DNA of 46,416 nucleotides from JBBSDV01 sp038240335 (GTDB lineage Bacteria > Chloroflexota > Dehalococcoidia > DSTF01 > JACRBR01): positions 1 to 46,416 of the forward strand of contig JBBSDV010000001.1 in assembly GCA_038240335.1 (NCBI GenBank), read 5' to 3'. Positions 16,515-25,612 of the stretch are shown piece after piece. The position numbers and the translations under genes are program-made. Each line of letters begins with the position of its first letter. Position 1 is the first letter of the stretch. The notes below the pieces were generated by a model. The model was not told where the DNA came from, did no database searches, and was given only the letters and a program-made list of their open reading frames with translations.

Positions 16515-17210
16515 TTAGTCCGCCGCGGCGATCGCCTGGAGACGGGTGCCATCGAGCACCTGGATGCGTTCACGCGCGATGCCGATCATGCCGGCCATAC
16601 GGAACTCGTTGAGCACGCGGGTGACCGTCTCCCGGCGCACGCCGACGCGGTCGCCGAGGTCGCCGTGCGAGAGTCCGTTCACTTCGCTGTTTGCATCCAG
16701 CAGCTTGATGAGCAATGAAGCGACGCGCGACGGGATCGCGGGGTGAGCGAGCCGCTCGATGACGTCCTCGGCAACGAGCAGACGTCCACCGAACACGTCC
16801 AGCATGTTCATTGCGACGGTTGGATGGGTGGCGATCAAACGCTCGACGTCGGGGCGAAGAAGGACGAATAACGTGCATGCCTTCGACACTTCGGCGAACG
16901 TGTCGTACACCATGCCGGCAACGAGTGCCAGTTCGCCGAAGAGCGCGCCGGCATTCAACATGTCGATGACGACGCGCCGGCCCCCAGGCGCGATCCTGTA
17001 CAGCCGAACGTTGCCGTGCTGGATCAAGAACAGCGCGCCCGCCTGCTCGCCCTGGCTATAAACGATGCGGCCCGCCGGGTAGGTTCGCAGCTGGATCATC
17101 GGTTCGACCTCGCGCAGGTCGTCCAGCCCCAGACCCCGGAATAGCTGGCTCGACGCGAGGTCGCCGATCTTGGCGTCGCCGCCCGCGCCGTCGCTCGATT
17201 CCTTCGTCAC
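16515..17210 (-). CDS. Crp/Fnr-family transcriptional regulator
   Basis: 231 residues from the GTG at 17210, with GAGAGG 7 nt upstream; a TTG at 17267 could add 19 residues. An N-terminal cNMP-binding beta-roll (YPAGRIVYSQGEQAGALFLIQHGNVRLY, then FGELALVAG in the phosphate-binding position) precedes a C-terminal winged helix (LSHGDLGDRVGVRRETVTRVLNEF). There is no Fe-S cysteine cluster, so it is not an Fnr oxygen sensor. The residue that normally contacts cAMP phosphate (Arg after GE-x-A) is not obvious, so the ligand is uncertain. Likely autoregulated through the TGTGA-type site just upstream. Confidence 0.92.
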   Translation of the reverse strand: MTKESSDGAGGDAKIGDLASSQLFRGLGLDDLREVEPMIQLRTYPAGRIVYSQGEQAGALFLIQHGNVRLYRIAPGGRRVVIDMLNAGALFGELALVAGMVYDTFAEVSKACTLFVLLRPDVERLIATHPTVAMNMLDVFGGRLLVAEDVIERLAHPAIPSRVASLLIKLLDANSEVNGLSHGDLGDRVGVRRETVTRVLNEFRMAGMIGIARERIQVLDGTRLQAIAAAD

Positions 17211-17271
17211 GCTGATCCTCTCTCGAAACCCCGAATTTGCCGCTATTGTCTCACGCACCGGCCTCAAGGAG

Positions 17272-17287
17272 TGTGACCCTACGCACT
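17272..17287. promoter_or_regulatory. Crp-like site TGTGA-N6-GCACT
   Basis: A half-conserved Crp dyad 62-77 nt upstream of the regulator's GTG start, similar to the site at 16410-16425 (same TGTGA...GCAC halves). Confidence 0.4.
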
Positions 17288-17389
17288 AAGCGTGACGCTT
17301 CGAGGTGCCGCTGTCTCTAATCCGAGCATCGAAGCGACCAAAGAAGCAGCCAGCGTCAGCAGCCGGAAGGTCCGCTCTCGACACCAACG

Positions 17390-17445
17390 TCCCGCGTCTG
17401 ACTTCCCGCGTCCCGCCTCCCGCTTCCCGCTTCCCGCGTCCCAAT
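17390..17445. repeat. Heptad-period array (TCCCGCN x6)
   Basis: TCCCGCG, TCTGACT, TCCCGCG, TCCCGCC, TCCCGCT, TCCCGCT, TCCCGCG, TCCCAAT in perfect 7-nt register, ahead of the lipocalin-like gene. Confidence 0.85.
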
Positions 17446-17511
17446 TGACGCAGCCGCCTTCTCGATCGACGCTAGAGAGCGATCCGCCCGGCGACCAACA
17501 GGAGCAACGCC

Positions 17512-18639
17512 ATGTTCACCGCCCTCGACGAATACCTCGTCCATCAGACACCCGAGACCGTTGACCGCGTCGCCACCAGCGATCGCAACTTCTACGACCG
17601 CTACTACTTCGGCGCCTACTCCCTCGACGGCGAGGCGTACCTGATGGTCGCCATGGGCATGTACCCCAACGTCGGCGTCATCGACGCCTTCGCCACCGCC
17701 GTCGTCGGCGGGACGACGCAGTACATCGTTCGCGGCTCGCGCGATCTCGGCTCCGATCGCATGAACACGAAGGTCGGCCCGATCGGCGTCGAGATCGTCG
17801 AGCCGCTGCGCAAGGCGCGTATCTTCGCCGAGCCCAACGACAGCGGCCTTTCGTTCGACCTGACCTTCGAGGGCAGCACGGCGCCGTTCGAGGAGCCCCA
17901 CTTCCTCCGCCGCGCCGGCAGCCGCGCCGTCATGGACTACACGCGCATGACGCAGAGCGGCCGCTGGTCCGGCTCATTTACCGCCGGCGGCCGCACCTGG
18001 ACCGTCGACCCCAAGACCTGGTGGGGCACCCGCGACCACTCGTGGGGCATCCGCCCAATCGGCGGCGGCGAGCCGCCTTCGGCGCCCCCACCCGATGCGA
18101 AGCCTGGTGGCTTCTACTGGGTCTGGTCGCCGATGCAGTTCGATGATGGCCGCTGCCTGATGTACACCGTCTCCGAAGAGTCCGATGGCCACCGCTGGCA
18201 CTCCGCCGCCGAGCTGTTGTCGCCGCAATCGCTTGGCGGCACGGTCGAGCCGCTGATCGTCGCCGACCACCACTTCACGCTGAAGCCCGGCACCCGGCTC
18301 TGGCAGGGGGGCGACATGCGCCTGCTCAAGCCCGACGGCGCGCCCGTCACGATCTCGATGAAGCCGAAGTTGACCCTGTACATGGCGGGTGGCGGTTACT
18401 CGTACCTCGGCGGCTGGCGGCACGGCCAGTACCACGGTCCCCTCGTCGTCGAGACGGAGACCTGGGATCTCACTGATGACGCCGTCGTCCAGCGCGCTGG
18501 CGTCCACACCCAGACCATCTGCGACTACACCGTCGACGGCCTCGGCGATATCGGCGCCGCCCACGGCATCTTCGAGTTCCTCCTGCTCGGCGCCTATGCC
18601 CCTTACGGCTTCAAGTCCTGGTCCGACGTCGCTCCGTAG
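17512..18639 (+). CDS. Lipocalin-like (AttH/CrtC-type) protein
   Basis: 375 residues from an ATG with AGGAG 7 nt upstream. The protein is rich in Trp, Tyr and beta-strands, without signal peptide or membrane segment. A central motif WWGTRDHSWGIRP (residues 170-182) is typical of uncharacterised actinobacterial and Chloroflexota proteins related to the AttH/CrtC/tocopherol-cyclase lipocalin-like fold. Two halves can be seen: residues ~25-165 and ~190-375. Those relatives hydrate or bind isoprenoids and lipids, so a hydrophobic substrate is a fair guess, but no catalytic residue can be assigned from this sequence alone. Confidence 0.65.
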   Translation: MFTALDEYLVHQTPETVDRVATSDRNFYDRYYFGAYSLDGEAYLMVAMGMYPNVGVIDAFATAVVGGTTQYIVRGSRDLGSDRMNTKVGPIGVEIVEPLRKARIFAEPNDSGLSFDLTFEGSTAPFEEPHFLRRAGSRAVMDYTRMTQSGRWSGSFTAGGRTWTVDPKTWWGTRDHSWGIRPIGGGEPPSAPPPDAKPGGFYWVWSPMQFDDGRCLMYTVSEESDGHRWHSAAELLSPQSLGGTVEPLIVADHHFTLKPGTRLWQGGDMRLLKPDGAPVTISMKPKLTLYMAGGGYSYLGGWRHGQYHGPLVVETETWDLTDDAVVQRAGVHTQTICDYTVDGLGDIGAAHGIFEFLLLGAYAPYGFKSWSDVAP

Positions 18640-18649
18640 GCCGGCAACT

Positions 18650-18691
18650 GGTCGCTAGTCGCTGGTTACCGGTTGCCGGTCGCTGCTGCCG
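18650..18691. repeat. Heptad-period array (GGTTGCC/GGTCGCT)
   Basis: GGTCGCT, AGTCGCT, GGTTACC, GGTTGCC, GGTCGCT, GCTGCCG just past the stop of the lipocalin-like gene. The rest of 18692-19043 shows no gene; a G/C-rich stretch at 18829-18860 (GGGGGACACCCCC) is a small hairpin. Confidence 0.75.
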
Positions 18692-19043
18692 GTTGCTGCT
18701 TGCGCTTCTATCGGGTCATTAGCTTCGTGACTACGACGCATCGGCGGCGTTTGCCCGACTTCCTCGGCTGATCCCGCCGTGTCCGCTCGCGCGTACCCGG
18801 GAACAACGTATGAAATAAGAGAGAGTTTCGGGGGACACCCCCGAACCCCGGCAGAGGCGCTGCACCTCTGCACGCCGCTCTAGAAATGGAGCACCCTCGG
18901 CAGTTCCCCCCAAGCATTGCTGGGCTCCGCACCCTCGCTTCAGTCTGGCGGCGAAGGAATTCGAGGCGGGCGCGTCACGGGGTTGCGTACCTAGCGACAT
19001 TTCACGACCACTCCATTACTCCGCTGGTTGCTGATGGCCTTGC

Positions 19044-19070
19044 ACTACCAACTACCAACTACCAACTACC
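19044..19070. repeat. Heptad array, ACTACCA x4
   Basis: Three exact ACTACCA copies and a fourth missing its last base, directly beside the terminator of the beta-helix gene. Confidence 0.9.
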
Positions 19071-19076
19071 CCCGCA

Positions 19077-19115
19077 CGCAGAACGGGCTCGCCAGTTGGC
19101 GAGCCCGTGTCTGCG
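19077..19115. terminator. Terminator hairpin of the beta-helix gene
   Basis: ACGGGCTCGCCA pairs with TGGCGAGCCCGT, extended by CGCAGA/TCTGCG with a one-base bulge. It lies 20-58 nt past the minus-strand stop at 19135. Confidence 0.75.
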
Positions 19116-19134
19116 TGGCGTGTGGCTACCGCTG

Positions 19135-22100
19135 TTAGGTCGGCTGGCAGACCCCGAGCTTCGAGGCGATGAACGCCAGGTCCGCTGCGTTGATGAAGCC
19201 GTCGCCGTTCGTGTCGTACGGCCGGAACTCCGGCGGCAGCTTCCCGAACGCGTTCGCGACGATCGCCAGGTCCGCCGCTGTCACGACGCGGTTTCCGTCC
19301 ACCGTCGCTACTTCCCGTCCGTCGCTGCAGCCATCCGCGTCCGTGTCCTTCACGAGCGGATTGCTCATCCAGTACCGAACTTCCGCCCCGTCATTCAGGC
19401 CATCCCCGTCGGTGTCCGCCACCAGCGGGTTCGTCCCGTAAATGGCCTCGCACGCGTCCGGCAGCCGGTCGTTGTCCGTGTCCGTGCCCGACAGATTGCT
19501 CGTCGCGCTCAGCGGATCCGACCCGCAGAGGATCTCCGTCCCGTCATTCGTCCGGTCGCCGTCCGTGTCGAAAATGTAGGGGCTCAATCCTGCGTTCGTC
19601 TCCGTCGTGTTCAGCACGCCGTCGCCGTCGATGTCCGGGTCGCAGGCGTCGCCTTCGTTGTCCGCCGACGGATTCGTCGCGTCGTTAAACGACGGCACCG
19701 GCTTCGGCAGGAACAGGATCTCGCCGTTCAAGTTCTTCTGGTTCGCATTCGATATCGTCGGACAGTTGTCCGCCGTGTTCAAGATCCCGTCGCCGTCGAT
19801 GTCGACCGACGTCGCCGTGGCTGTCGGCGTGTTTGTCGGCGTGTTCGTCGGCGTCGGCGTGTTCGTCGCCGTGTTGGTCGCCGTGTTGGTCGGCGTGTTC
19901 GTCGCCGTGTTCGTCGGCGTCGGTGTCGGCGTCGCCGGCTGCGGGCAGCCCTGCACCGCCAGTGTCAGGAACGCCGAGGCGTCGATCGTCGTCGCCGAGT
20001 CAATCGCATCGCCGCTGCCTGGCGGGTTGGGTCCGTCGACTGCGCCCCACCAGTTGTTCTGCGCATTCACCGGCCCGCCGGTCTGCGTGCCCTGTGTCGC
20101 CATGCCGTCGACACTGTTGCCGGCGATGCAGTTCTGCGAGAACGAGTTTCCGTTAGCCGATCCGGCGGAGTAGTCGATGTAAACGCCGTAGTCGCCGTCA
20201 CGGAACGCGTTGTTCGTAATGGTGTTGTTGTTGGCCCCGGCGTACAGGTACATCCCGAACGTGCCCGCTCCGCCAAGCGCCTTGTTGCCGTTGTACGTCG
20301 TCCCGTTCGCGGCGTCCGTGAAGATCGCCGTGTCGCGGTAGTTCGTGAAGGTGTTGCCCGTCACGACCGCGTTGTTCGTGCTTTCGACGTACATGCCCTC
20401 CATCAGGTTGTGCACGTTGTTGTTCGTCACCGATGTCGGCCCCGCCCCGAACACGAGCACACCGATCGCCGCCGCCGTGAACGGCGTGTAGTCGTAGCCG
20501 CTGATGTCGTTGTTGTTGACGACGGCGGACGCGTTATTCGAAATCTGGATGCCGTTCTGCGCGATATACGACACCGGACCGTTGCCGGAGACCGTGTTAC
20601 CCGTGATGTTCGCCGACACCGACGCCCCGCCGTACGTGTTCGTCACGACGATCGCGTTCTTCTGGATGTCGCTGATGTTGTTCGTGCTCAGCGTCATGTT
20701 CGACGAACCGGCACCGCTGCGCGCTGTCACGCGGATGCCGACGCCGCTCTGGGCGCCGTTCCCAACACCGTGCTTGATCCTCTTGATCACGTTGTTGCTC
20801 ACCGTGCCGGACGAGTCGACCGCGAACACGCCGTAGTACCGCGTGTCCGTGTCCGGATCCGTACCGGGGTTGGCCGATGTCGCCGCCAAGCCCTGGCCAT
20901 CGATGATGTTGTTATCGACGAGGATGTTCGCCACCCCGTCGAGGTTCATGCCCTGCTGCCGCGGCGCGATCACCGAATTGTTCGTGATCTGCGTCCCGTT
21001 GCCACCGATCGAGCAAACACCCACTTCATCACCCGTCGACGTGTTACCGCTCACCGTCGCCGTGTTGTTGAAGAGCAGAATGCCGCACGAGAAGTCGGAA
21101 TCAGGCGTGTAGGCATGCCCGCTCGTCGTGTTGCCGCTGATCGAAGACGTGCCGCTCGACGTAATCGTGATGCCGTTCGCCGCAATGATCGGCGATGGTC
21201 CCTCGCCCGTCATCGTGTTGCCGCTGATCGTCGAGTTCACCGTGTCGCGGACGATGATGCCGCTCTTTTGGTACTGGCTCGCGTTGTTGTTCGTGATCGC
21301 CACCGTCCCCGCACCGTCAGCCTCAATCGCGCGGCCTTCCTGGCAGCCGCCCGTGATGCTGTTGCCGATGCCGCTCAGCGTGTTGGCGCCGATCGTACCG
21401 CTCACCGAGTTCAGCTTGATGCCCCAGAAGCCGCCGACGCACGACAGCGTGTGCGGCCCCGTCACCGTGTTGTTCGAGTAGTCGGCCCCCGTCGCGTTCG
21501 ATGCAAGCAGGCCGGCATTCGTGAAGTTGTGCAGGTTGTTGTTCGTCACCGTCGCGTTGTTGCCGCCGTTGACGACCACATCGTTCGTGCCGTTGCGGAT
21601 CTCGAAACCCGTCACGGTAGCATTGTTCGCCGTGATCGTGACGACGTCACCCGACCCGCCGCCGTCGATAATCGGCGACGAGCCCTGTGTCAGCGTGATC
21701 GACTTGTTGACGACGACGTGCTCGGGGAAGACACCCGTCTTCGCCTTCACCGTGTCGCCGTTCGCCGAGTCATCGATCGCCGCCTGGATGCACGTCGCTC
21801 CGCACACGGCCGGCCCGGCGATCCACGTCATCGGCGATGCCAGCTGGAAGCCGCTGCTCACCGAGGCGTCTGTGCCGATGCCGAGCCACGGGCTGTACGT
21901 GACGCCGTCCGACACCGAGTTGCCGGTCCCGGGCACCGTGTTCAGCACGTGCGATGGTCCCGTGTCGGAGCCCCACCAGTTCTGCGTCATCGGCATGTTG
22001 AACGTGCCGACGCCGTCCTTACTGACGCCCGTGCCCGTGTTTCCGGCGATCGAGTTCTTCGTCGCGTTGACGCTCGCCGTGTAGCCGCTGTTCGCCTGGA

Positions 22101-23874
22101 CGAAGATGCCGTCCGTGTTGTTCTTGATGATGTTGCCCGTCATCAGCACCGACACGTTGCCGTCACCGTAGCCGAGCTGGTCCGTCGTGACGTAGGCGCC
22201 CGTCGCGCCCGGCTTGCTCTGACCGTCAATCTCGTTGTCGATGAATGACGTCGTCACCGCTGCGCCGCTGCCGAACGCCGCGATCCCGACATCGACGTTG
22301 TTCACGGTGTTGTTCTTGAACGTCGGCGCGATGTACGGCACGAAGACCCAGATCCCGTACCCAAACGGCGCGCTGCTGTTGCTGATCGTGTTGCCCTGGA
22401 TCAGGTCGGCGACACCGCCGCCATCACCCGCGTTGTCTGTGTGGACGCCGCTCTGCGAGTTCGTGATCGTGTTGTTCAGGAACTGCACGCCGCGAGAATG
22501 GTTGCTGCTGATCGCGTCGTTCGATCCGTCGACGATGTTGTTCGCGAACGTGCCTGCGCCGCCCGAGTTGAACATCGAGATCGATGCCGGATCGGCCTGC
22601 ACGTTCAGCACAGTGTCGTTGTGGAAGTTGAATGTGCCGCCTGTCGACGCGTAGATGCCGCGCAGGTAGATGTTCTTCGCCGTCACGTCATGCACGTCGA
22701 GGTTTTGGTACACGCCGGCGAGGTGGTTCGTCTGGATGCCGTTGCGGGCATCGAGATCCGCGCCCGCGACGACGACGCCGCTCGTCAGCGACGGGTTGTC
22801 GCCGTCGATTCCAAGATTCTGGATCGTCACGTTATCGGCCTGGACCAGCAGGATGACGCTCGCCGCGCCGCCGCAGAGCGATCCCGGCCCGCAGATCGGG
22901 TTCGATACCGCCGGTTCGACGATGGTCGATGTTTGTCCCGCGCCGGTCAGCGTCAGTGGCTTGTTGAGCACGACGTTCTCGGTGTAGGTGCCGGCCGCCA
23001 CGTGCACCGTGCCGCCGCTCGAGACCGTGTTGACGGCCGACTGAATCGTCAGCTTCGCGTTCGCCGCGTTGTCCGCCGTGCCGCCGTTTGCGTCGTTGCC
23101 GTTCGGACGCACGTAGCAATCCGTCGTGCAGTTCACCGTCGGCTCGAAGTCATACGTCGTGTCGGCGCCGCTGACGCCGATCGTCAGGCCGTCGGCGTTG
23201 CCGTCGAAGCCGTTCCAGTTACTTCCGGAACGCAGCAGGAAACGGCCGCTAACCGCCGCCGCCGGGAAGGCCGCGTTGATCTGCGCCCACGTGCACGGCG
23301 TCGCCTGTACACAGTTGCCCGCCGGCAGCGCGACGACCTGCGCGCCGCCCGTACCTGCCGTCGTTGTCTTGGAGGCCCACCACTTGCCCGCAAGCGGCGA
23401 CCACGACTGCCAGCCGGAGCCGACCGTCACAGCGCCGTTCTGGTACGGCTCGAACACCAGACGGCCGCCGTAGGCCGTGTCCGTCGTCCGATACTTCACA
23501 TCGAACTGCACAGCCACCGCCAGCGTCGGTCCCGGCTGGTACGTCGAGTACGCCATCGACGTGAAGTTCGCGATCGGCGTGCCGGCGTACGAGTTCGTGG
23601 CGATCGCCGAGTACCCGTTGGCGGTCGCGCCGCTATCCGTCAACGGCCCGAGCCGCACGCTGCCCGTGCCGAGCGGTGGCGTTGCCGGCCCCGCGACCAG
23701 CGCGCCTGGGCTGCCGGTGAACGTGTCGTCCTTGTCGTTCCAGAAATACCATCCGTTCATGTTGGATGGATTCACGACCACGGTCGTCGAGCCTGATGCG
23801 TGATGTGCGCCGCCTGTAAAGACGGCTGTGCCCATGACGACGATCGCGATGATCGCTAAGAGATAACGTCGCAC
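19135..23874 (-). CDS. Large secreted beta-helix protein with TSP3-like and dockerin-like C-terminus
   Basis: 1579 residues from a GTG at 23874 with GGGGAGG 6 nt upstream. Residues 1-28 form a signal peptide. After an N-terminal beta domain (to ~250) come two right-handed beta-helix modules, each opened by a pectate-lyase/NosD-type segment (IQSAVNTVSSGGTVHVAAGTYTENV near 275; a matching AAIDDSANGDTVKAKTG near 695) and then many NNTI/NxITxN rungs. Residues ~1313-1357 are a Thr/Pro/Asn linker. DxDGDG calcium-binding repeats of thrombospondin-3 type follow (~1358-1510). The last ~65 residues are dockerin-like: VTAADLAIVANAFG and DTNGDGFINAADLAFIASKLG. It is probably surface-displayed, binding or cleaving glycans. 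Confidence 0.93.
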   Translation of the reverse strand: MRRYLLAIIAIVVMGTAVFTGGAHHASGSTTVVVNPSNMNGWYFWNDKDDTFTGSPGALVAGPATPPLGTGSVRLGPLTDSGATANGYSAIATNSYAGTPIANFTSMAYSTYQPGPTLAVAVQFDVKYRTTDTAYGGRLVFEPYQNGAVTVGSGWQSWSPLAGKWWASKTTTAGTGGAQVVALPAGNCVQATPCTWAQINAAFPAAAVSGRFLLRSGSNWNGFDGNADGLTIGVSGADTTYDFEPTVNCTTDCYVRPNGNDANGGTADNAANAKLTIQSAVNTVSSGGTVHVAAGTYTENVVLNKPLTLTGAGQTSTIVEPAVSNPICGPGSLCGGAASVILLVQADNVTIQNLGIDGDNPSLTSGVVVAGADLDARNGIQTNHLAGVYQNLDVHDVTAKNIYLRGIYASTGGTFNFHNDTVLNVQADPASISMFNSGGAGTFANNIVDGSNDAISSNHSRGVQFLNNTITNSQSGVHTDNAGDGGGVADLIQGNTISNSSAPFGYGIWVFVPYIAPTFKNNTVNNVDVGIAAFGSGAAVTTSFIDNEIDGQSKPGATGAYVTTDQLGYGDGNVSVLMTGNIIKNNTDGIFVQANSGYTASVNATKNSIAGNTGTGVSKDGVGTFNMPMTQNWWGSDTGPSHVLNTVPGTGNSVSDGVTYSPWLGIGTDASVSSGFQLASPMTWIAGPAVCGATCIQAAIDDSANGDTVKAKTGVFPEHVVVNKSITLTQGSSPIIDGGGSGDVVTITANNATVTGFEIRNGTNDVVVNGGNNATVTNNNLHNFTNAGLLASNATGADYSNNTVTGPHTLSCVGGFWGIKLNSVSGTIGANTLSGIGNSITGGCQEGRAIEADGAGTVAITNNNASQYQKSGIIVRDTVNSTISGNTMTGEGPSPIIAANGITITSSGTSSISGNTTSGHAYTPDSDFSCGILLFNNTATVSGNTSTGDEVGVCSIGGNGTQITNNSVIAPRQQGMNLDGVANILVDNNIIDGQGLAATSANPGTDPDTDTRYYGVFAVDSSGTVSNNVIKRIKHGVGNGAQSGVGIRVTARSGAGSSNMTLSTNNISDIQKNAIVVTNTYGGASVSANITGNTVSGNGPVSYIAQNGIQISNNASAVVNNNDISGYDYTPFTAAAIGVLVFGAGPTSVTNNNVHNLMEGMYVESTNNAVVTGNTFTNYRDTAIFTDAANGTTYNGNKALGGAGTFGMYLYAGANNNTITNNAFRDGDYGVYIDYSAGSANGNSFSQNCIAGNSVDGMATQGTQTGGPVNAQNNWWGAVDGPNPPGSGDAIDSATTIDASAFLTLAVQGCPQPATPTPTPTNTATNTPTNTATNTATNTPTPTNTPTNTPTATATSVDIDGDGILNTADNCPTISNANQKNLNGEILFLPKPVPSFNDATNPSADNEGDACDPDIDGDGVLNTTETNAGLSPYIFDTDGDRTNDGTEILCGSDPLSATSNLSGTDTDNDRLPDACEAIYGTNPLVADTDGDGLNDGAEVRYWMSNPLVKDTDADGCSDGREVATVDGNRVVTAADLAIVANAFGKLPPEFRPYDTNGDGFINAADLAFIASKLGVCQPT

Positions 23875-23932
23875 TGCTTGCCTCCCCTTTGTTTGCGCGG
23901 ATGGATAGATATCGGGGAAGCGCTAACGATCA

Positions 23933-23971
23933 GCGCGATGCGGCCCGCTCCCCCGAGTGGCCGCATCGCGC
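23933..23971 (-). ncRNA. 13-bp hairpin in the 5' leader of the beta-helix gene
   Basis: GCGCGATGCGGCC and its exact complement with a 13-nt loop, close to the ribosome site of the beta-helix gene. Part of the structured leader described in the findings. Confidence 0.55.
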
Positions 23972-24117
23972 ACTGTGCCCTATCAGTCAGTCCTCCTCGT
24001 CTCAAGATCCCAAGACGATGGAGCCGGTCGAACGCGAACCCGCCTATCCGGCGCGTCTCAGTGTTCTAACGACTGGCGGGAGTCGGCGATCCTGCTGGGC
24101 AAGCATGGCGGGGGTTT

Positions 24118-24157
24118 ATGGCCCGGGGACGACGGCTGAGTGTCGTCCCCGGGGCCA
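24118..24157 (-). ncRNA. 16-bp hairpin at the 5' end of the leader
   Basis: ATGGCCCGGGGACGAC faces GTCGTCCCCGGGGCCAT (one bulged base), beginning a few nt after the predicted transcription start. Very stable and at the 5' end, so a stabiliser or a riboswitch-like element is possible. Confidence 0.5.
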
Positions 24158-24169
24158 TCAACGGAGGCT

Positions 24170-24199
24170 ACTCTAGGACGAGTACGAGCGATCTGTCAA
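24170..24199 (-). promoter_or_regulatory. Promoter TTGACA-N18-TAGAGT of the beta-helix gene
   Basis: Minus-strand -35 TTGACA at 24194-24199 and -10 TAGAGT at 24170-24175, 18 nt apart, the same layout as the trxA promoter. The start would be near 24163, giving a ~290-nt untranslated leader. The remaining gap up to 24675 shows no convincing gene. Confidence 0.7.
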
Positions 24200-24675
24200 C
24201 GGCAAAACAGGTACATGGAGTACCTATTTCGGCCCAGTTGTCAAAAATATGTGGCAAAATTCGGGCGCTCGAAGCTAACTCGGCGAAACATTGGCAAAGG
24301 TTCATGTCGGCACGCTCGATCCTTACCTCTACCGCGAGCCCCCATGCGAACGACCGCCGTTCGTGCTCAAAACTATGCCCAACCGCCCGATGGCGCGCGC
24401 TGAACCCGCGCCTCGCGCCCCCAGCTGCACCCTCAGGCGTGCTGACCGACCCCATGAGCACCCCGCGACTCGCGAGCCTCGCCGCGCTCGCGTCTCCGTC
24501 CGCCGCCCATAGGCCGGTGGCGCGACCTTTAAGCCCGCGTCTCACGCTCCCGCTGCACGCGAGTGCAAACCCCACCATGACACGACGCCTGCGAGTTTTG
24601 CCGCCAAGGGCATACCCTGTCATCGCCGCGACGTACCACGCCGACGTTCTTCCCCCGTCAGCCAACGCCGACGCC

Positions 24676-24710
24676 CAATCACCAGTCACAAATCACCACT
24701 CAGAAACGAC
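24676..24710. repeat. Heptad-period array (CAATCAC/CAGTCAC)
   Basis: CAATCAC, CAGTCAC, AAATCAC, CACTCAG, AAACGAC. CAGTCAC is the reverse complement of the ACTGGTG unit (read as GTGACTG), so this is the same family in the opposite orientation. Confidence 0.8.
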
Positions 24711-24727
24711 CAGGAGGGACCAACCAT

Positions 24728-25576
24728 TTGCAATTCCACGGCTGGTGCCACAACGGCTATCACAACCTCCCCGCAGCCGAAGTCATCCGCCGCGCCCGCC
24801 TCGCCGCCCTCGACGGCGTGATCATCAAGTACGGCGATCCCGCGTTCGAACAGGAGATCGCCGCTGCCGGCATCCTCTGGGGCGTCGAGCGCTTCGCCTA
24901 CGCGTCCCAGGCCGCCCGTGAAGCCGACATGCTCGCCGATGCCGTCGCTGCCGGCGCGTCCTTCGCCGTCGCGAACTGCGAACCCAACGACGGCGGCGGT
25001 TGGGCGGACGACGGTGCTGCCGTTGCCATCCGCGCGCTGATCGACCGCTTCCGCGCCCGCTGCCCCCACATCCCCCTCCACGTCGCCGCTGATCTCCGCC
25101 CCGGCCGTGGTCTCGGAGCGCCCTTCGTGCTCGAGGCGGCGCGCGCCGGCATCGATGGCTGGCTGCCGATGGTCTACCCGCAGGCGTTCCGGCAGCCCGT
25201 CGCCGCCGCCTTCGATGCGGCCTATCCCGGTCCGTCCTATCTCGGGCTGCCGTGCGCCCCGGTGCTCCAAACCTACGACGACGTCGGCCCGGAGCTCGTC
25301 GCCGCGCAGGTCAGCGAGGCGCTCCGCCGCGGCGCCCGCGCCGCCTCGATCTACGTCGTCGAGACGGCCTCCGACGACGAACTCCGCGCCCTCGCCGCCG
25401 CCGCAACGTCAGCCTCCAAGCCTCCATCCCCATCGCCGTCGCTCATCGATCGCGCGACGCTGCAGGCGACTGCCCTCGCCTACCGCTCCGGCGCGATCGC
25501 CATCCTCGATCACGGCACCGCCGCCGAACTCAGCGCCTGGGGCGCCCTCTTCTCCGGCGATTCCAACCGAATGTGA
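24728..25576 (+). CDS. TIM-barrel-like protein (glycoside-hydrolase-like), unrecognised family
   Basis: 282 residues from a TTG at 24728, chosen because AGGAGGG lies just upstream. The chain alternates short beta-strands and helices like a (beta/alpha)8 barrel: GVIIKYGDPAFEQEI, ILWGVERFAYA, FAVANCEPNDGGGW, IPLHVAADLRPGR, IDGWLPMVYPQAF, and ASIYVVETA. The acidic residue after a strand in VANCEPND and the MVYPQ strand recall glycoside hydrolases of the lysozyme/DUF type, but I cannot assign a family. There is no signal peptide. The C-terminal ~55 residues, after a Ser/Pro linker, look like a separate small helical domain. Confidence 0.7.
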   Translation: MQFHGWCHNGYHNLPAAEVIRRARLAALDGVIIKYGDPAFEQEIAAAGILWGVERFAYASQAAREADMLADAVAAGASFAVANCEPNDGGGWADDGAAVAIRALIDRFRARCPHIPLHVAADLRPGRGLGAPFVLEAARAGIDGWLPMVYPQAFRQPVAAAFDAAYPGPSYLGLPCAPVLQTYDDVGPELVAAQVSEALRRGARAASIYVVETASDDELRALAAAATSASKPPSPSPSLIDRATLQATALAYRSGAIAILDHGTAAELSAWGALFSGDSNRM

Positions 25577-25589
25577 TTCGAGAATCAGG

Positions 25590-25612
25590 TGCGCGATCGC
25601 GAGGATCGCGCA
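25590..25612. terminator. 9-bp hairpin after the TIM-barrel-like gene
   Basis: TGCGCGATC/GATCGCGCA with a 5-nt loop, right after a smaller TGATTC-GA-GAATCA hairpin overlapping the stop. The rest of the gap to 25813 shows nothing. Confidence 0.5.

Noticed and set aside
18886..22248. Plus-strand ORF of 1120 codons
   Set aside because: Arg/Val-rich mirror of the repetitive beta-helix gene on the other strand; no domain or ribosome site.
23875..24163. c-di-GMP-I (GEMM) riboswitch
   Set aside because: The conserved core elements of that class are not present on either strand.
24168..24689. Minus-strand ORF of 173 codons upstream of the beta-helix gene
   Set aside because: Overlaps the predicted promoter and has no recognisable domain or ribosome site.
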